NCBI GenBank assembly: GCA_033398695.1
Contig: CM065815.1
Span: forward strand, 100,282,501 to 100,346,500
Length of the DNA stretch: 64,000 nucleotides
From: Orobanche coerulescens
Lineage: Eukaryota; Streptophyta; Magnoliopsida; Lamiales; Orobanchaceae
Direction of reading: 5' to 3'
Shown here in pieces: positions 9,817 to 20,800 of the stretch. How positions within the stretch are numbered: the first letter of the stretch is position 1; every line of letters starts with the position of its first letter. A program made the position numbers and the translations under genes. Under the pieces are notes generated by a model. That model did not search any database and was not told where the DNA came from. It saw only the letters and a program-made list of their open reading frames with translations.

Positions 9817-12678
9817 TGTAACACCCCCAAACCACTCGGGAATATTACAGCGCCGCAGACCCTCTCCGCGAGGATCTACCAGGCTAAATACAATACAATG
9901 CATCACTTCACATGCCGACATGGCTACGTAAAGGACCATTACACCGATTTGGTCTTTTATCACAACACACAACATTACATACATGATTCTTTCCCAAAAC
10001 TCATACCCGCGCAGGGGCTGGAATACAATAACGCTCCCATAAATCGGGATAACAATACATCGTAGAAATAACCAACAAAACTATTCAACATACTCAACGA
10101 TTGGTCTTCATGTGATTAGTATCGTCGTCTTCCATCATCCTTCGTATCGATCCTGTGATTCGCTCCCAAAGAACTGCAAATACCGGACGCAATACAGACA
10201 TCCACCCCGAATACTGGGGTTAGCAAACTCCACTGTTTTGCTAGTGCAAGTATAAAATATAAATACAAGCCATACATATCATATTCGGGAATACAATAAC
10301 TTGATTAATTTAGAAAGACTTCCGAGATGTTTCATTTAGTTAAAATAATTCAAGTCTTGAAAGTAGAATTGAACAAGTAAGCACTTTGAAAACAACTCCG
10401 AATCCCGGGAGTTTTTGATTGGAAAATAATCACAAAACCTATAGCCATACATCAATTCACAACAGTGGACCAATTACACACAACACATCATCCATAAGCC
10501 ATTCTAGTCCAAGCACCTCTGATGAATATGTTTTACATCCCAAGCATTATGGCAAGTCAAAACATCGTGATACTCCGGACATATCACAAAAATGCATCAA
10601 GTCACAAGGTTAAAAATACTCCTGGTTAACCGTGGATCCGACAATACGCGAATCCCTCCTCGACCCCGTCGGGCCCTCTCGGAGTGGCTAACCCAAATGT
10701 TCGCAGAACCGTCATAAGCAGAACCCTCCTCGGCCCCGTCAGGCCCTCTCGGAGTGAACAAATATAACTCTCACACTCAGAAGTAATATCCGACTTCCAA
10801 TGCAAAGGACTATAAACCATATACTCAGAGTACTCACCAGAATGGCCTCCCCAATCGGACACATGCAAGATTAACAATATAATCTACAAACTATGAAAGG
10901 TAGGAATGAAACGAGGTAAACAACAAGTAAAATGTTTTAAAGAATTCACAGCCTTACGGAACCCATTTTGGGACACAACCCAAGGTTATTTCCAAAATAC
11001 AATTCCAATCACAAATCACAGGGTCCAAGACCCAAATACTCACATCGACATCCTTCCAAGGGTTATTCGCATCCCGTGCTAGTAAGCCACGGACCTCGGA
11101 GCCTCCTTGAGACATCCCCGAGTGAAAAACCCAATGGAAAATCACACATCACACATCATCGTGACGACAGTCATCTAACAGTACCACACGAAAACCGGGC
11201 ACAACATACAATACTAGTACCCATTCTCAGAATGACACATTCGTTCTTGAACACTCAAGTTAATTTGAAGAAGACCTTTATCGAGAATATACTTATATAT
11301 ATTGATTCTTTTGAAAGTTAAATAACATTCAATTTTCCATATAGACAATCACCAATTTATTATGTATACGGAATACGAAGTATATGGGCAAGATACTTGC
11401 CTCGGTAGTTGACACTGCACACTCCAACGAACGTGGATTAACCGGAAAACCTCGAATGCCCACAACTCTCCGGCGGAAACGACGGTAACACCACCGATCG
11501 GAAAACGGCGAACGGAAGGGTTCCGACTCGAGTTCTTCGCAAGGAACCTGACCCCAACATCATACCATGAATAAATCGACGATCGAACAAGGAAGAATAA
11601 TCGTAGAACGCCCGAATCCCCTTTGTGACATTTTATCGAACACTTTCAAGGTGTCGATTTGAAACTCAATAAAACGACGAATCCTCGGCAATCCAACCGT
11701 GGAAAAACAAGGGATTCGATATAAAACAACTTAATAATCATCAATCCATCACTATTCTAAGTTATAATGAATCAAACGGACGAAATCCACAAAATCCCCA
11801 ATTTTTCCCAAAACTATGATTTTAGGAAAACTAACCTTGATTATTTGGATTGAAGGATGTTAAGGAGTGATTAATCGATGTTATCAGCTCCCAAACTTCG
11901 TGGATTAGTTGTATAGTAACATGCCTTCGTCACCCCCAAGAATCCAGCCGCGGAAGAGAAAGGGAGAAAATGAAAAATGAGTGCAAACAAGATCGCTCGG
12001 TCATATTTATACTGGTGCAGCCTAGCGTGCGCTAGACTGCCGAGCTAGCGTGCGCTAGCGGGCGGTCATGGTCGAGAATATTCGGCCGGGCCCGCCATCA
12101 TGCGCTGAACACGTGCGTTGTCGGCCCAGCCACAATCCAGAGACTTCCTGGCTCGGCCAGGTAGCGTGCGCAGCCTTCCGGCCGTAGCGTGCGCTACCGG
12201 CCGGCCGTAGCGTGCGCAGTGTCCGGCAGTGGCGTGCGCTACCTGCCGATCCTCCCAGTCCATAACCTTTCTGCCCTTACTGCCTCGGCCGACTAGCGCG
12301 CGCAGCCAACCGGCCATAGCGTGCGCTGCCTCCTGGCCGTATCGTGCGCTACTTTCCGGACGTAGCGTGCGCTACACCGGTTCCTGTCGCAATCGCCCGG
12401 CCAGTGCCTGCATCCGTCCGGCCACCGTCCCCAACCGCCCGGTCAGTGTCCTACCACCATGATTCGACGACTCGATTTTCCGAAATCGCACGGAACGAAC
12501 ACGACAAAATACTCGGGGACAACATCATTGGTCCGAAATGAAAACAACGGATAACAAATCACCACCTATGGTCTTAAACGCCAAAATCAGTTGTCGAGAA
12601 AATAATACCGGAACTCGACAACCGGGAAATATCCAAGAAAAATCCAAAATAACCGGAACGAAAATCGTGGGTATTACA
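9817..12678 (-). repeat. Right LTR (5' LTR in element sense)
   Basis: It is 2,862 bp with the same termini as 4059-6928. In the element's sense it is the promoter-bearing 5' LTR. It contains a palindrome array at 12023-12380 and a minus-strand TATA box at 12011-12004. The palindromes are better preserved here than in the left copy. Confidence 0.92.
12023..12380 (-). repeat. TAGCG-N2-CGCTA palindrome array in U3 (right LTR)
   Basis: About a dozen copies of TAGCGTGCGCTA or near variants are separated by CGGCC-containing spacers. The nearest TATAAATA on the minus strand is about 12 bp away (12004-12011). Spacing and copy state differ from the left LTR, so the array evolves faster than the rest of the LTR. 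Confidence 0.85.
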
Positions 12679-12683
12679 GAGGG

Positions 12684-12957
12684 CATATGAAAGAGGAATT
12701 ATTATATGATGTTTTCTTTACGTGAAATATTTTGAAACTTACTTGGGGAAATGTTGACTAGAAATTTATAAATTATGATTTATTCTTCCGCCGCAAAAAT
12801 TTTTACCTCATAATTATGATGAAATGTTACCTTATGTCAGTGTAGCGACTCGACTTTGTAGGCGAGAATTTTTATATTCTCAAAAGAAATTATTTTTCTC
12901 AAAATTTACCTTTTATTTATTTCCCCATTAATTACCCTAGAAAGTCGGGGCGTTACA
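12684..12957 (+). repeat. Tekay 3' LTR, second segment
   Basis: This continues the LTR begun at 1322, on the other side of the nested element and its GAGGG duplication. It ends GGGCGTTACA at 12957. The next five bases, CAGGG, continue in frame with the LINE, so they mark the Tekay target site. Confidence 0.85.
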
Positions 12958-14600
12958 CAGGGTGACCCTATCTCTCCGTAACTGTTTGTTATTGTTATGG
13001 AGGTCCTCCATGGTATTATCGCCCATGAGATTGCTCAGACTCCGGGGTTCAGATTCCACTGGAAGTGTGCGGCTACACGCACTTTCATGTTTGCTTTTGC
13101 TGATGACCTTCTCCTTTTCTGTAGTCCTGATGTAGTCTCTGTTGGTGTTCTTAAGAAGAGTATTGAGATCTTTGCTTCCCTTTCTGGCCTACGAGCCAGC
13201 CCGAGTAAGAGTAATATCTTTCTTTCAGCTAGTGCTCAGGTGCAGGAGGTCCAGTTCCAGCAGTTGTTAGGGTTTCAGCTAGGTCAGCTTCCTGTGAGGT
13301 ATTTGGGAGTTCCCTTGATTTCTTTTGAAGTTGACGATAGCTATGTGTTCCCCTTTGATTGATTCGATTGATGGTCGTCTGAGTACATGGGCTAATACTG
13401 CTCTTTCCATGGCAGTCGGTGCCAGCTTATTTGCTCTGTCTTATCTTCTTTACATATTTATTGGGCTGGTGGCTTTATTTTGCCTAAGGGTGTTCTCTCT
13501 TTGATAGAGAAACGTATCAGGCGGTTCCTATGGAGAGATTCTCATGATTCGGGCCTTGCCAAGGTGGTTTGGGCTAAGGTTTGCTTGGAAGTGGATTGTG
13601 GGGGCCTTGGCATCATTCCATTGAGGCTCTATAATCAGGCTCTGATGTCCCGTCATATTTGGGCTCTTCTCACGGGCTCTAATCGCTCCGTCTGGGTTAA
13701 TTGGGTTCGGACCTTTAGGTTGAAGCGGTGTTCTTTCTGGGATCTTAATGTTTCTTCAGCTTCAGCTTGGTATTGGAAGCAGCTTCCGAAACTGCGTCCC
13801 CTTGTTATGGGAGCATTTCAGTATGCTATTGGAGATGGCTTATCTTTCTTCTTGTGGTCGGACCCCTGGCATTCCATGGGTGTGCTTAGGCATTCTGTTC
13901 CTAGAGCTCCTCTGTGGACCGGCGTTGATGTGGGTGCTAGGCTTGATTCGGTTATTGTTGACGGTTATTGGGAGTGGTCGGTGGTTGATAGACCTGAGAT
14001 TTTGCTGATTACATCTGCTCTGCCACATATTAATGGGGTTCAGGATCGCATTTCCTGGAGACCGCATAGTTCGGGTATGTATTCATCCTCTTCTGCTCTC
14101 CAGTTCCTCAGAGGTTATTCGCCCCCTGTTCCTTGGGCCCCGCTCTTGCACGGACCGGGGAAGATTCCGAGCCACTCTTTCATCCCCTGGTTGGCTATTC
14201 ATGAGCGTTTATCGAATATGGATAAGTCTTGGATTCAGCATGTTGATGGGATTTGTGTCCTTTGTGGTATGGCGATAGAGACTCATTCCCATCTATTCTT
14301 TCAGTGCCCTTATTCTAGTCGGTGTATTTCTATTGCTAGGAGGGCCGTCCGCTTTAGATGGCCTCACTCTGTGTGGAGGTCGGGGTGCTGTGGGCAACTA
14401 GGAGGTGGAGAGGTAACCACGTGGTCAACGTGGCTTACCGTTTTTTCCTAGCTGCGTTGGTCTATTTGATTTGGCAGGAGAGGAATGAGAGGAGATTTGG
14501 TCAGGGGATAGGTCTTGTTCGTGACATTATCTCTCAGAAATGGCCCGCTCATTCTCTATCTAATGTGGTTGTTCGTCATATTTGGAGGATAGCTTGGTAG
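12958..14600 (+). pseudogene. LINE ORF2 fragment: reverse transcriptase and zf-RVT
   Basis: It encodes the second half of the LINE reverse transcriptase, which copies LINE RNA at a nicked target. The frame opens with the GDPISP motif, with a TAA in place of the following Tyr. It has an intact FADDLLLF catalytic motif near 13095-13120, ends that frame near 13360 through a frameshift, and recovers at 13480-14451. The later part carries the C-X2-C...H-X-H-X4-C zinc segment (zf-RVT) near 14245-14310. Another frameshift near 14350-14450 leads to the conserved C-terminus (LIWQERNERRFGQ). Compared with copy 2, about 27 bases are missing at 14506. The copy is non-functional. Confidence 0.9.
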
Positions 14601-14724
14601 TTCTTCATTTTTTATAGCTTTTCTAGGCTTTGTAGCTTATGTAGTTGTATGTAGGCTATGTATTCCTAGATCTTGCTCTTTGTTATGTTGCTTGGTGCAC
14701 CATTCTATATGGTTGTCGGGGTAT

Positions 14725-14743
14725 TGGCCAGCCTTTTTGGCCA
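14725..14743 (+). other. LINE 3' terminal stem-loop (copy 1)
   Basis: TGGCCA and TGGCCA, a self-complementary hexamer, are separated by GCCTTTT about 35 bp from the A tail. The same structure is kept in copies 2 and 3. A 3' stem-loop recognised by the LINE reverse transcriptase is known in several LINE clades. That role is inferred here. Confidence 0.6.
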
Positions 14744-14831
14744 CTCTTATTAGATTAATGCAATTGACTTTTCCCAAAAAAAGAGGGGATAAAAATCGCC
14801 TAACATATTGCCTGCTCCGATTTTTCTTTTC

Positions 14832-16110
14832 ATAACTGGATATAACAGCTAACATTAAGTCTTTACTTATTGATTAAGTCTGGTTAATAGGATATAAGAC
14901 CATGTCACATGTATTCGAGTTGGAACTCTATGAAAAACTCGGGTTTTATTAGTTAGATTCGAGCATTTTGTACTAAGAATTAGCTATAACAACTCCGAGT
15001 AAGCCTTTACTTCTTGATTAATTCTTGTTGCAAAGGACTGGATATAATAGCTCCAATTAATTCTTTACTTCCTGATTAAGTCTTGTTAATAGGAGATAAG
15101 ACCACGTTACAGGCATTCGAATAGGAACTCTATGAAAACCAAGGTTCTAAAAAACGCTAGGCGCTAGGCGTTCGGATTGCTAACGCTTAGCGCCCAGAGG
15201 ATTAATCGGGGATTAGTCGGGGATTAATCGGATTAGAGGGATTTATTTATTATTATTATAATAATTATTTTTATATATAAAAAATTATATATATGTAAAG
15301 ACTAAAAAACATCTAATATTTAAATATTTAAACAAACATATAATCGATCATATATTAAATTGTTAAACATTGATATAAGCATAACATAGTCCATAGTATC
15401 TCAATTCAGGAATTTATAGTACTGCCGCTAATATAAAAAAAAATGTTTACCCGCCTAGGCGCCCGCCCAGCCATCTCGGCGCCCGCCCAGCTTACCTTCT
15501 TAGGTGCCCACCCAGCCCGCCTACGCGCCCGCCCAGCCCCCCTAGGCGGCCGATTAATCACCCAAACACCCAGGACAAACACCCAGGGCATAATCGAAGC
15601 GCCCGGGGGCCGCCTAGCGCCTAGGCGGCCGCCCAGGCCGATTTTTAGAACACTGATGAAAACTGGGGTTAATTGATTCGATTCCAACTTTTTCTACTTA
15701 GAATTGGCTATAACAACTCCGATTAAGCTTTTATTTCTCGATTGTCTTGTTGTAGATTGGCTATAATAGCTTCATTTAAGCCTTACTTCTTGATAAGTCT
15801 TGTAAATAGAAGATAAAACCATGTTACATGTATTTGAGTCGGAACTCTATGAAAACTCGGGTTTTTTTATTAGATTCGAGCATTTTATATTGAGAATTGG
15901 CTATAATAGCTTAGATTAAGACTTTACTTCTTGATTAAGTCTTGTTAATAGGACATAAGACCACGTTACATGCATTCGAGTCGGAACTCTATAAAAACTC
16001 AGGTTAATTGATTAGATTTGAGCCTTTTGTAGTAACAATTAGATATAACATGTCCCATTAAATCTTTAATTCTTGATTAAGTCGGGTTAATACAAGTTGG
16101 AACTTTATGA
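14832..16110. repeat. Two-part tandem repeat, block 1
   Basis: The repeat alternates a 142-bp unit, marked by CTATGAAAACTCGGG and GGAGATAAGACCA, with an optional 57-60-bp unit marked by TTGTTGTAGCAAGGATT. Markers lie 202, 193 (after removing the MITE) and 142 bp apart. It is split by a MITE at 15140-15655. The block runs straight into a chromodomain remnant, so it appears to be the interior of an LTR element and not a free satellite. The same repeat recurs at 51675-53138. Confidence 0.85.
15140..15655. mobile_element. hAT-like MITE with GC-rich interior
   Basis: This 516-bp element has inverted ends CAAGGTTCTAAAAA and TTTTTAGAACACTG, flanked by a perfect 8-bp duplication ATGAAAAC (15132-15139 and 15656-15663). 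An 8-bp target and CA..G ends are hAT features. One side is AT-rich. The other is a run of CGCCTAGGCG and CGCCCGCCCAG type blocks that can fold on themselves. There is no transposase. ORFs on both strands at 15406-15687 come from the GC-rich repeats. Confidence 0.82.
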
Positions 16111-16339
16111 TTACTCGGGAGACCCAAGCCATATCATTGAATACGGGGATATCGAGGTAGCAGATGACATCACGTTTGAAGAGAGGCCGGTGAAAGTCCT
16201 GGAGCATCGTGTAAAGCAACTCCAGCGCAAAACTATTCCGTTGGTTAAAGTACAGTGGTCGAAGCACGGAGTTGAGGAAGCAACATGGGAAACCGAAGAG
16301 AGCATGCGTGCCCAATATCCAGAGCTATTCCTTTCTTAA
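16097..16339 (+). pseudogene. Chromodomain remnant of the backbone Tekay-type element
   Basis: An 80-codon open stretch encodes the tail of a Tekay polyprotein: DPSHIIEY, then a chromodomain with the core VKVQWSKHGVEEATWE, ending at TAA 16337-16339. Everything upstream (gag, RT, most of integrase) is missing and is replaced by the tandem repeat. The first dozen residues look like repeat sequence read in frame by chance. The real homology starts near 16128. The intact chromodomain core next to a normal polypurine tract suggests that the deletion happened inside an element that kept its 3' replication signals. Confidence 0.82.
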
Positions 16340-16374
16340 GTTTCGGGACGAAACTTTTTTTTACAGGGGGACGA
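16340..16374 (+). other. Tekay end box and polypurine tract
   Basis: The inverted repeat GTTTCGGGACGAAAC (16340-16354) is followed by a T run and the tract CAGGGGGACGA. The tract ends at the LTR start TGTAATACCC (16375). This order is the usual one at the 3' end of plant Tekay elements. Confidence 0.85.
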
Positions 16375-16815
16375 TGTAATACCCATACTTTTTGTAAATT
16401 TTTCCGTTGTGGTGCTCCTGTAGTTTAACACTCATTGTAAGTATTTAGTGAGTTGATGTTGATCTTGGAGTTCATGTCAATTCAAATTTACTCTTTCTTG
16501 TTCGGATCGTGCGACTTTGAACCAATTTTCGTAATCATCACTCGGAACTGCCGTTTTGGGTTTCCCGCAATTCGATTTCGTGTTATTATTCCCAAATTTG
16601 GAGTTCTATTACGTTTATTCTCTTCCCGGGTCGTTTTTCGTCACTTTTTGGTCCCGAACAGTGTGCGCCGTGGCACAAGGGGTTGCGCGCCGCGGCACAC
16701 ACCTTGCAACTTAACCCTGGCAGCCGCTGTACCGCGCGCCCACCAGGTTAAATAAACAATACCGCCCGTCTAACCACCTCGATTAGCGAGAAACACAAAA
16801 CACCACAACAATAAC
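16375..16815 (+). repeat. Backbone LTR, first segment
   Basis: The LTR opens TGTAATACCC and is interrupted at 16816 by the CRM element. It includes a short palindrome cluster (16665-16700). Its continuation is probably at 22989 onward, then 32304-34136, ending at 38066 (see findings). It keeps the geometry of a 3' LTR on this side. Confidence 0.75.
16665..16700 (+). repeat. GCCGYGGCAC palindromes in the backbone LTR
   Basis: Two copies, GCGCCGTGGCACAAG and GCGCCGCGGCACAC, lie about 24 bp apart. The second (16687-16700) is identical over 14 bases to a copy in the unrelated Athila-type LTR (56293-56306). Confidence 0.8.
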
Positions 16816-17774
16816 TGATACGAAGCCGAATACTCCAAGCGAAGAAGATGAAGTAAGAATTGACGTAAAACACCTCGATCGCACTACAACCTACTTAGGC
16901 GAGAAAACAGAAACGAGGCACGGAGTTACCTTGATAGTCGAAATTGGAGTAACTTAAACAAAAGACAAATAGCATCTTGGTGAGGGAAAAGGGATCAAGT
17001 GGCAACTAAACAAATAAAAAGATATTCAGCTTTCTCTTATAAAGCAGCAGGATTCTTGGCAAAAAGGGCGGCTGTCAACAGACAACTTGGAGGCAAAGAC
17101 CCAGCTTTTACTTTTGTCAACAAGTGACATAAAGAACCTTTTATTATCCTTTCATTATTTTAAGGAACAGCTTGTAATAGTTTAAGTTATTTTGTCAGGC
17201 CACTTTTGCCTATAAATAGTGGCAGTAGAGTTGTAATGAAGGAGATTATTGAATGTTGAAGAATTGAGAACACTTTGTGTTTTTTTTCCCTCGTGAATGC
17301 TTTTCATCAAAACTTGGTTTTTATTCGACGCGTTTCGAATACTAATCTGATTGATTCTCAATAGGTCTTGAGGAGAAATCACTTTATCAAATTATAGGTC
17401 TAATTTGATAAAACATCTGTTTATATCTTGTTTCGATATTCTGTTTATTTTTCGATACAGTTGTATACTTGTCCGATATTTCGCATAAAGTGTCGTTCGA
17501 TCCTTGAACTTATTTCTGTTTAACTTTGTTTCCGTCCAAAACGTCCGTTTCGAGTGTCGCTGTTTGGAGGTGGACTATTTGAGTCATTTTCCAGTTGGCC
17601 AAATTCCTATCCTGTTGCTGTATCGAATTACCGTCTTCATCAATTATCAGTATTGTTGCTGTAGCGAGCGGTTGTCACCAGTTCCCGACAGTTTCTTGCC
17701 GATAGCTTCCGTTCATCAAAAGGCCTTCCGCTGTATCGAGAGCGAATTCGCCTCCCAAGTGAGAATTCGTATCA
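16816..17774 (+). repeat. CRM 5' LTR
   Basis: 959 bp, TGATACGAAG to TTCGTATCA. Its first 140 bp repeat the end of the polyprotein coding sequence found in the 3' LTR. A TATA box lies at 17211-17218. Confidence 0.95.
17211..17218 (+). promoter_or_regulatory. TATA box of the CRM LTR
   Basis: TATAAATA lies about 395 bp into the LTR. The same box is at 22418-22425 in the 3' LTR. Confidence 0.65.
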
Positions 17775-17778
17775 TAAG

Positions 17779-17790
17779 TGGTATCAGAGC
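17779..17790 (+). other. Primer binding site, Met tRNA (CRM)
   Basis: TGGTATCAGAGC starts five bases after the 5' LTR end, the standard position and sequence. Confidence 0.92.
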
Positions 17791-17813
17791 CCAAGTTCTT
17801 GATCTTTGGCATT

Positions 17814-20800
17814 ATGGATCTCAACGACGCTGATTTCTTGGCAAAACTTCGTGACGACCGCGTGACGTACTGCAACGCGACCGGCGTTGGCAACCTAGGC
17901 GTGGTGACTATGAACGACCCTCACGCCATGTCGAAGAGTTCAAGGTGAACGAGCTTCGAGTTCGTTGGAGGGACCGACCACGAAGTTTACGGAATGGGAA
18001 CGAAAAATTGATCGTATGTTCGAATTTAAAGACCTTGACGATGAGAAAAGGTGTAAGTATGCAATTCTCAAGTTGGGGAAAGGAGCTTCACTTTGGTACG
18101 AAGGAGTGAAAACACGAAGAGCTCGTACGGGGAAAGAAAAGATCCGTTCGTGGGATTCGTTAAAATTAAAACTTCGCAAAAGATATGTACCAAAGATCAC
18201 ACCGGTTATCCTTATGCAGAAGATAGCAGATCTCATGCAAGGAAAGTTAAATGTCAGTGAGTACATTGAGGAGTTTGAGAATCTAACCTTAATGGGAGAG
18301 ATAGAGGAGAATGAGGAACAGAAGATGTCGCGATTCTTGCGTGGCTTAAACCGAAGCATAGCTAACTCGGTGGAACTGTATCCATACGAGGACTTCGATA
18401 CATTATGTGGGTTATGTCTGAAGTTAGAAGCTCAGAACAGGATGAAGATGTATAAACCTGAGTTTCCAGTCAAATTTGGAAACCCAAGCGTCGGATCTAG
18501 TTCAGCTGTTAAGGCAACTGTACCGACTCCGGTTCCTGTTGCGATTCCTGCTAAGGCGACTGTACCCTACGTACCGAAGGAGACGAGTTTGGCTAAAGTG
18601 AGATGTTTCAAATGTCAAGGGTTCGGGCATTATCAAAATGCTTGTCCAAACAAACGAGTGGTGACACTCAGGGAAGCTGTCACGATCCGAGATGAGTTGT
18701 TGATCGAGGAAGAAAGACTGGGTGACGTATTTGATTTCGACATTAAGGATGAAGAAGGAGAAGAATGCGAGACTTACGATGCCCCAAGCTATGACACGGC
18801 TTTAGTTCTGCGAACGCTACAGGCCAAAGCTGTATCGAATGATTCGGAACAGCAAAATCAAATATTTCACACGAAGTGTCAAATTGGAAAGAAATGGTGC
18901 AGTTTGATCGTTGATGGAGGGAGTTGCACCAACGTCGCTTCCAGCGAGATGGTGACTAAACTCGGGCTGAGCACTACGGCTCACCCGAAACCTTACACTT
19001 TGAATTGGCTCGATGATGGGAGCAAAATAAGGGTAACTAAACAAGTGAGGATTGGACTAGCCATGGGTTCATATGAAGACAACGTATTATGTGATGTACT
19101 CCCGATGGATGCATGTCATGTACTGTTGGGGAGACCATGGATGTTTGATAGGGACGTTTTACACCGAGGAAGAAGCAATGAGTACGAGTTACGGGATAAG
19201 GGCAAGAAGATTGTGCTTAAACCAATGTCACCGCAAGCTATTCACTCTATGAGTTCTAGTAGGAGTGAAAAACCCAAACTGGCCATGTTTGCTAGCGAAC
19301 GGGAGGTGGAACATGCTATTAATGATGGCAAGTGTGTGTACTTGTTGGTTCTGAAGGAGACACGGAATGGTAACATAGTTGTGCGGAACGAAAGGATGGA
19401 TGCCTTATTACGCGAATTTGCGGATGTTTTTCCCGAAGAATTACCGTCGGGTTTACCACCAATTCGCGGGATTGAACATCAGATCGACCTCATACCGGGT
19501 GTGTCGTTGCCTAACAAAGCTGCCTATAGATGTAATCCCGAGGAGACGAAGGAATTGCAAAACCAAATCGAGGAACTGATGGATCGTGGTTATGTTCGAG
19601 AAAGCCTAAGCCCTTGTGCGGTTCGGTATCGGGTTCCAAAGAAGGACGGATCTTGGAGGATGTGTATTGACAGTCGAGCTGTGAACAATATAACCATCAA
19701 GTATCGATTTCCGATTCCGAGGCTTGATGACATGTTGGACGAATTACATGGATCAGTGATCTTTTCAAAAGTTGATCTACGAAGTGGTTATCACCAGATT
19801 TGAATGCGAGAAGGAGATGAGTGGAAGACAGCCTTCAAAACTAAACACGGGCTGTATGAATGGACCGTTATGCCGTTCGGTCTTACAAATTCACCGAGTA
19901 CTTTCATGCGCTTGATGAATGAGGTACTTAAGCCATTTTTAGGGAAATTTGTGGTTATATACTTAGATGATATTTTGATCTACAGCCGATCGCTGCAAGA
20001 ACATTTCGAACACTTGAGGCAAGTATTCGAAACCCTTAGAGACCAGAAGCTGTATGGAAAAAAGGAGAAGTGCTCATTTTTGGTCGAAAGTATAGTCTTT
20101 CTTGGCTATGTTGTTTCAAAGAATGGAGTGTCGGTCGATCAAGCGAAGATCGAAGCAATTAAGTCATGGCCGGTTCCCACTACAGTGACGGAGGTTAGAT
20201 CGTTCCATGGACTAGCTTAATTTTACCGAAGATTCATTCGAGACTTCAGTACCATTGCAAGCCCAATAACCGAATGTTTGAAAAAGGGCATGTTTAATTG
20301 GAGCAGGGCTGCTCAGGAGTCATTTGCAAAGTTGAAGGTGAAGTTGTGCGAAGCACCAATCTTAGCATTACCCTATTTTTCGCAACCGTTTGAGGTGGAA
20401 TGTGATGCTAGCGGAGTGGGCATTGGAGCGGTTCTCATTCAGGGAAAGCGACCTATTGCTTATTTTTACGAGAAGTTAAACGGTGCTCGTCTGAATTATT
20501 GTACCTACGACAAGGAGTTTTATGCGATTGTGAGGGCCCTAGATCATTGGAGTCACTATCTTCGGCCAAAGCATTTCATCATACATTCGGACCATGAATC
20601 CTTGAAGTATATTAACGGACAACACAAGTTAAGTCCCAGGCATGCGAAGTGGGTGGAATTCTTACAATCATTTCACTTCTCATCGAAGTATAAGGATGGC
20701 AAGAGCAATATTGTGGCAGATGCATTGTCTAGGCGTTATGCCTTACTCGCCACTCTTGATGTTCGTTTGCTAGGGTTCGATACAGTAAAGGAGTATTACG

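Larger units (their letters stand above)
4059..12678 (-). mobile_element. Non-coding Tekay-related LTR retrotransposon (LARD-like)
   Basis: This complete insertion has two long LTRs (4059-6928 and 9817-12678) flanked by a perfect 5-bp duplication GAGGG (4054-4058 and 12679-12683). Orientation is minus: the Met-tRNA primer site is next to the right LTR and the polypurine tract next to the left one. The 2.9-kb interior has no gag or pol reading frame. It depends on proteins from another element, most likely a Tekay chromovirus, because it keeps the Tekay-type termini (TGTAATACCC in its own sense) and the GTTTCGGGACGAAAC-type box before the tract. It sits inside the older Tekay LTR. Short ORFs inside do not resemble known proteins. 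Confidence 0.92.
12958..14784 (+). mobile_element. LINE (L1-type) copy 1, 3' part
   Basis: This is the 3' portion of an L1-type non-LTR element, from the middle of the reverse transcriptase to its A-rich tail (14776-14782). The left part was displaced beyond the window by the Tekay insertion at the Gln-Gly-Asp-Pro codons. Copies 2 and 3 in this window align with it along its full length. Confidence 0.93.

Noticed and set aside
14832..16110. Tandem repeat as a conventional free satellite array
   Set aside because: It joins retroelement parts without a break and units are irregular (142 or 199 bp). Treated as an element interior instead.
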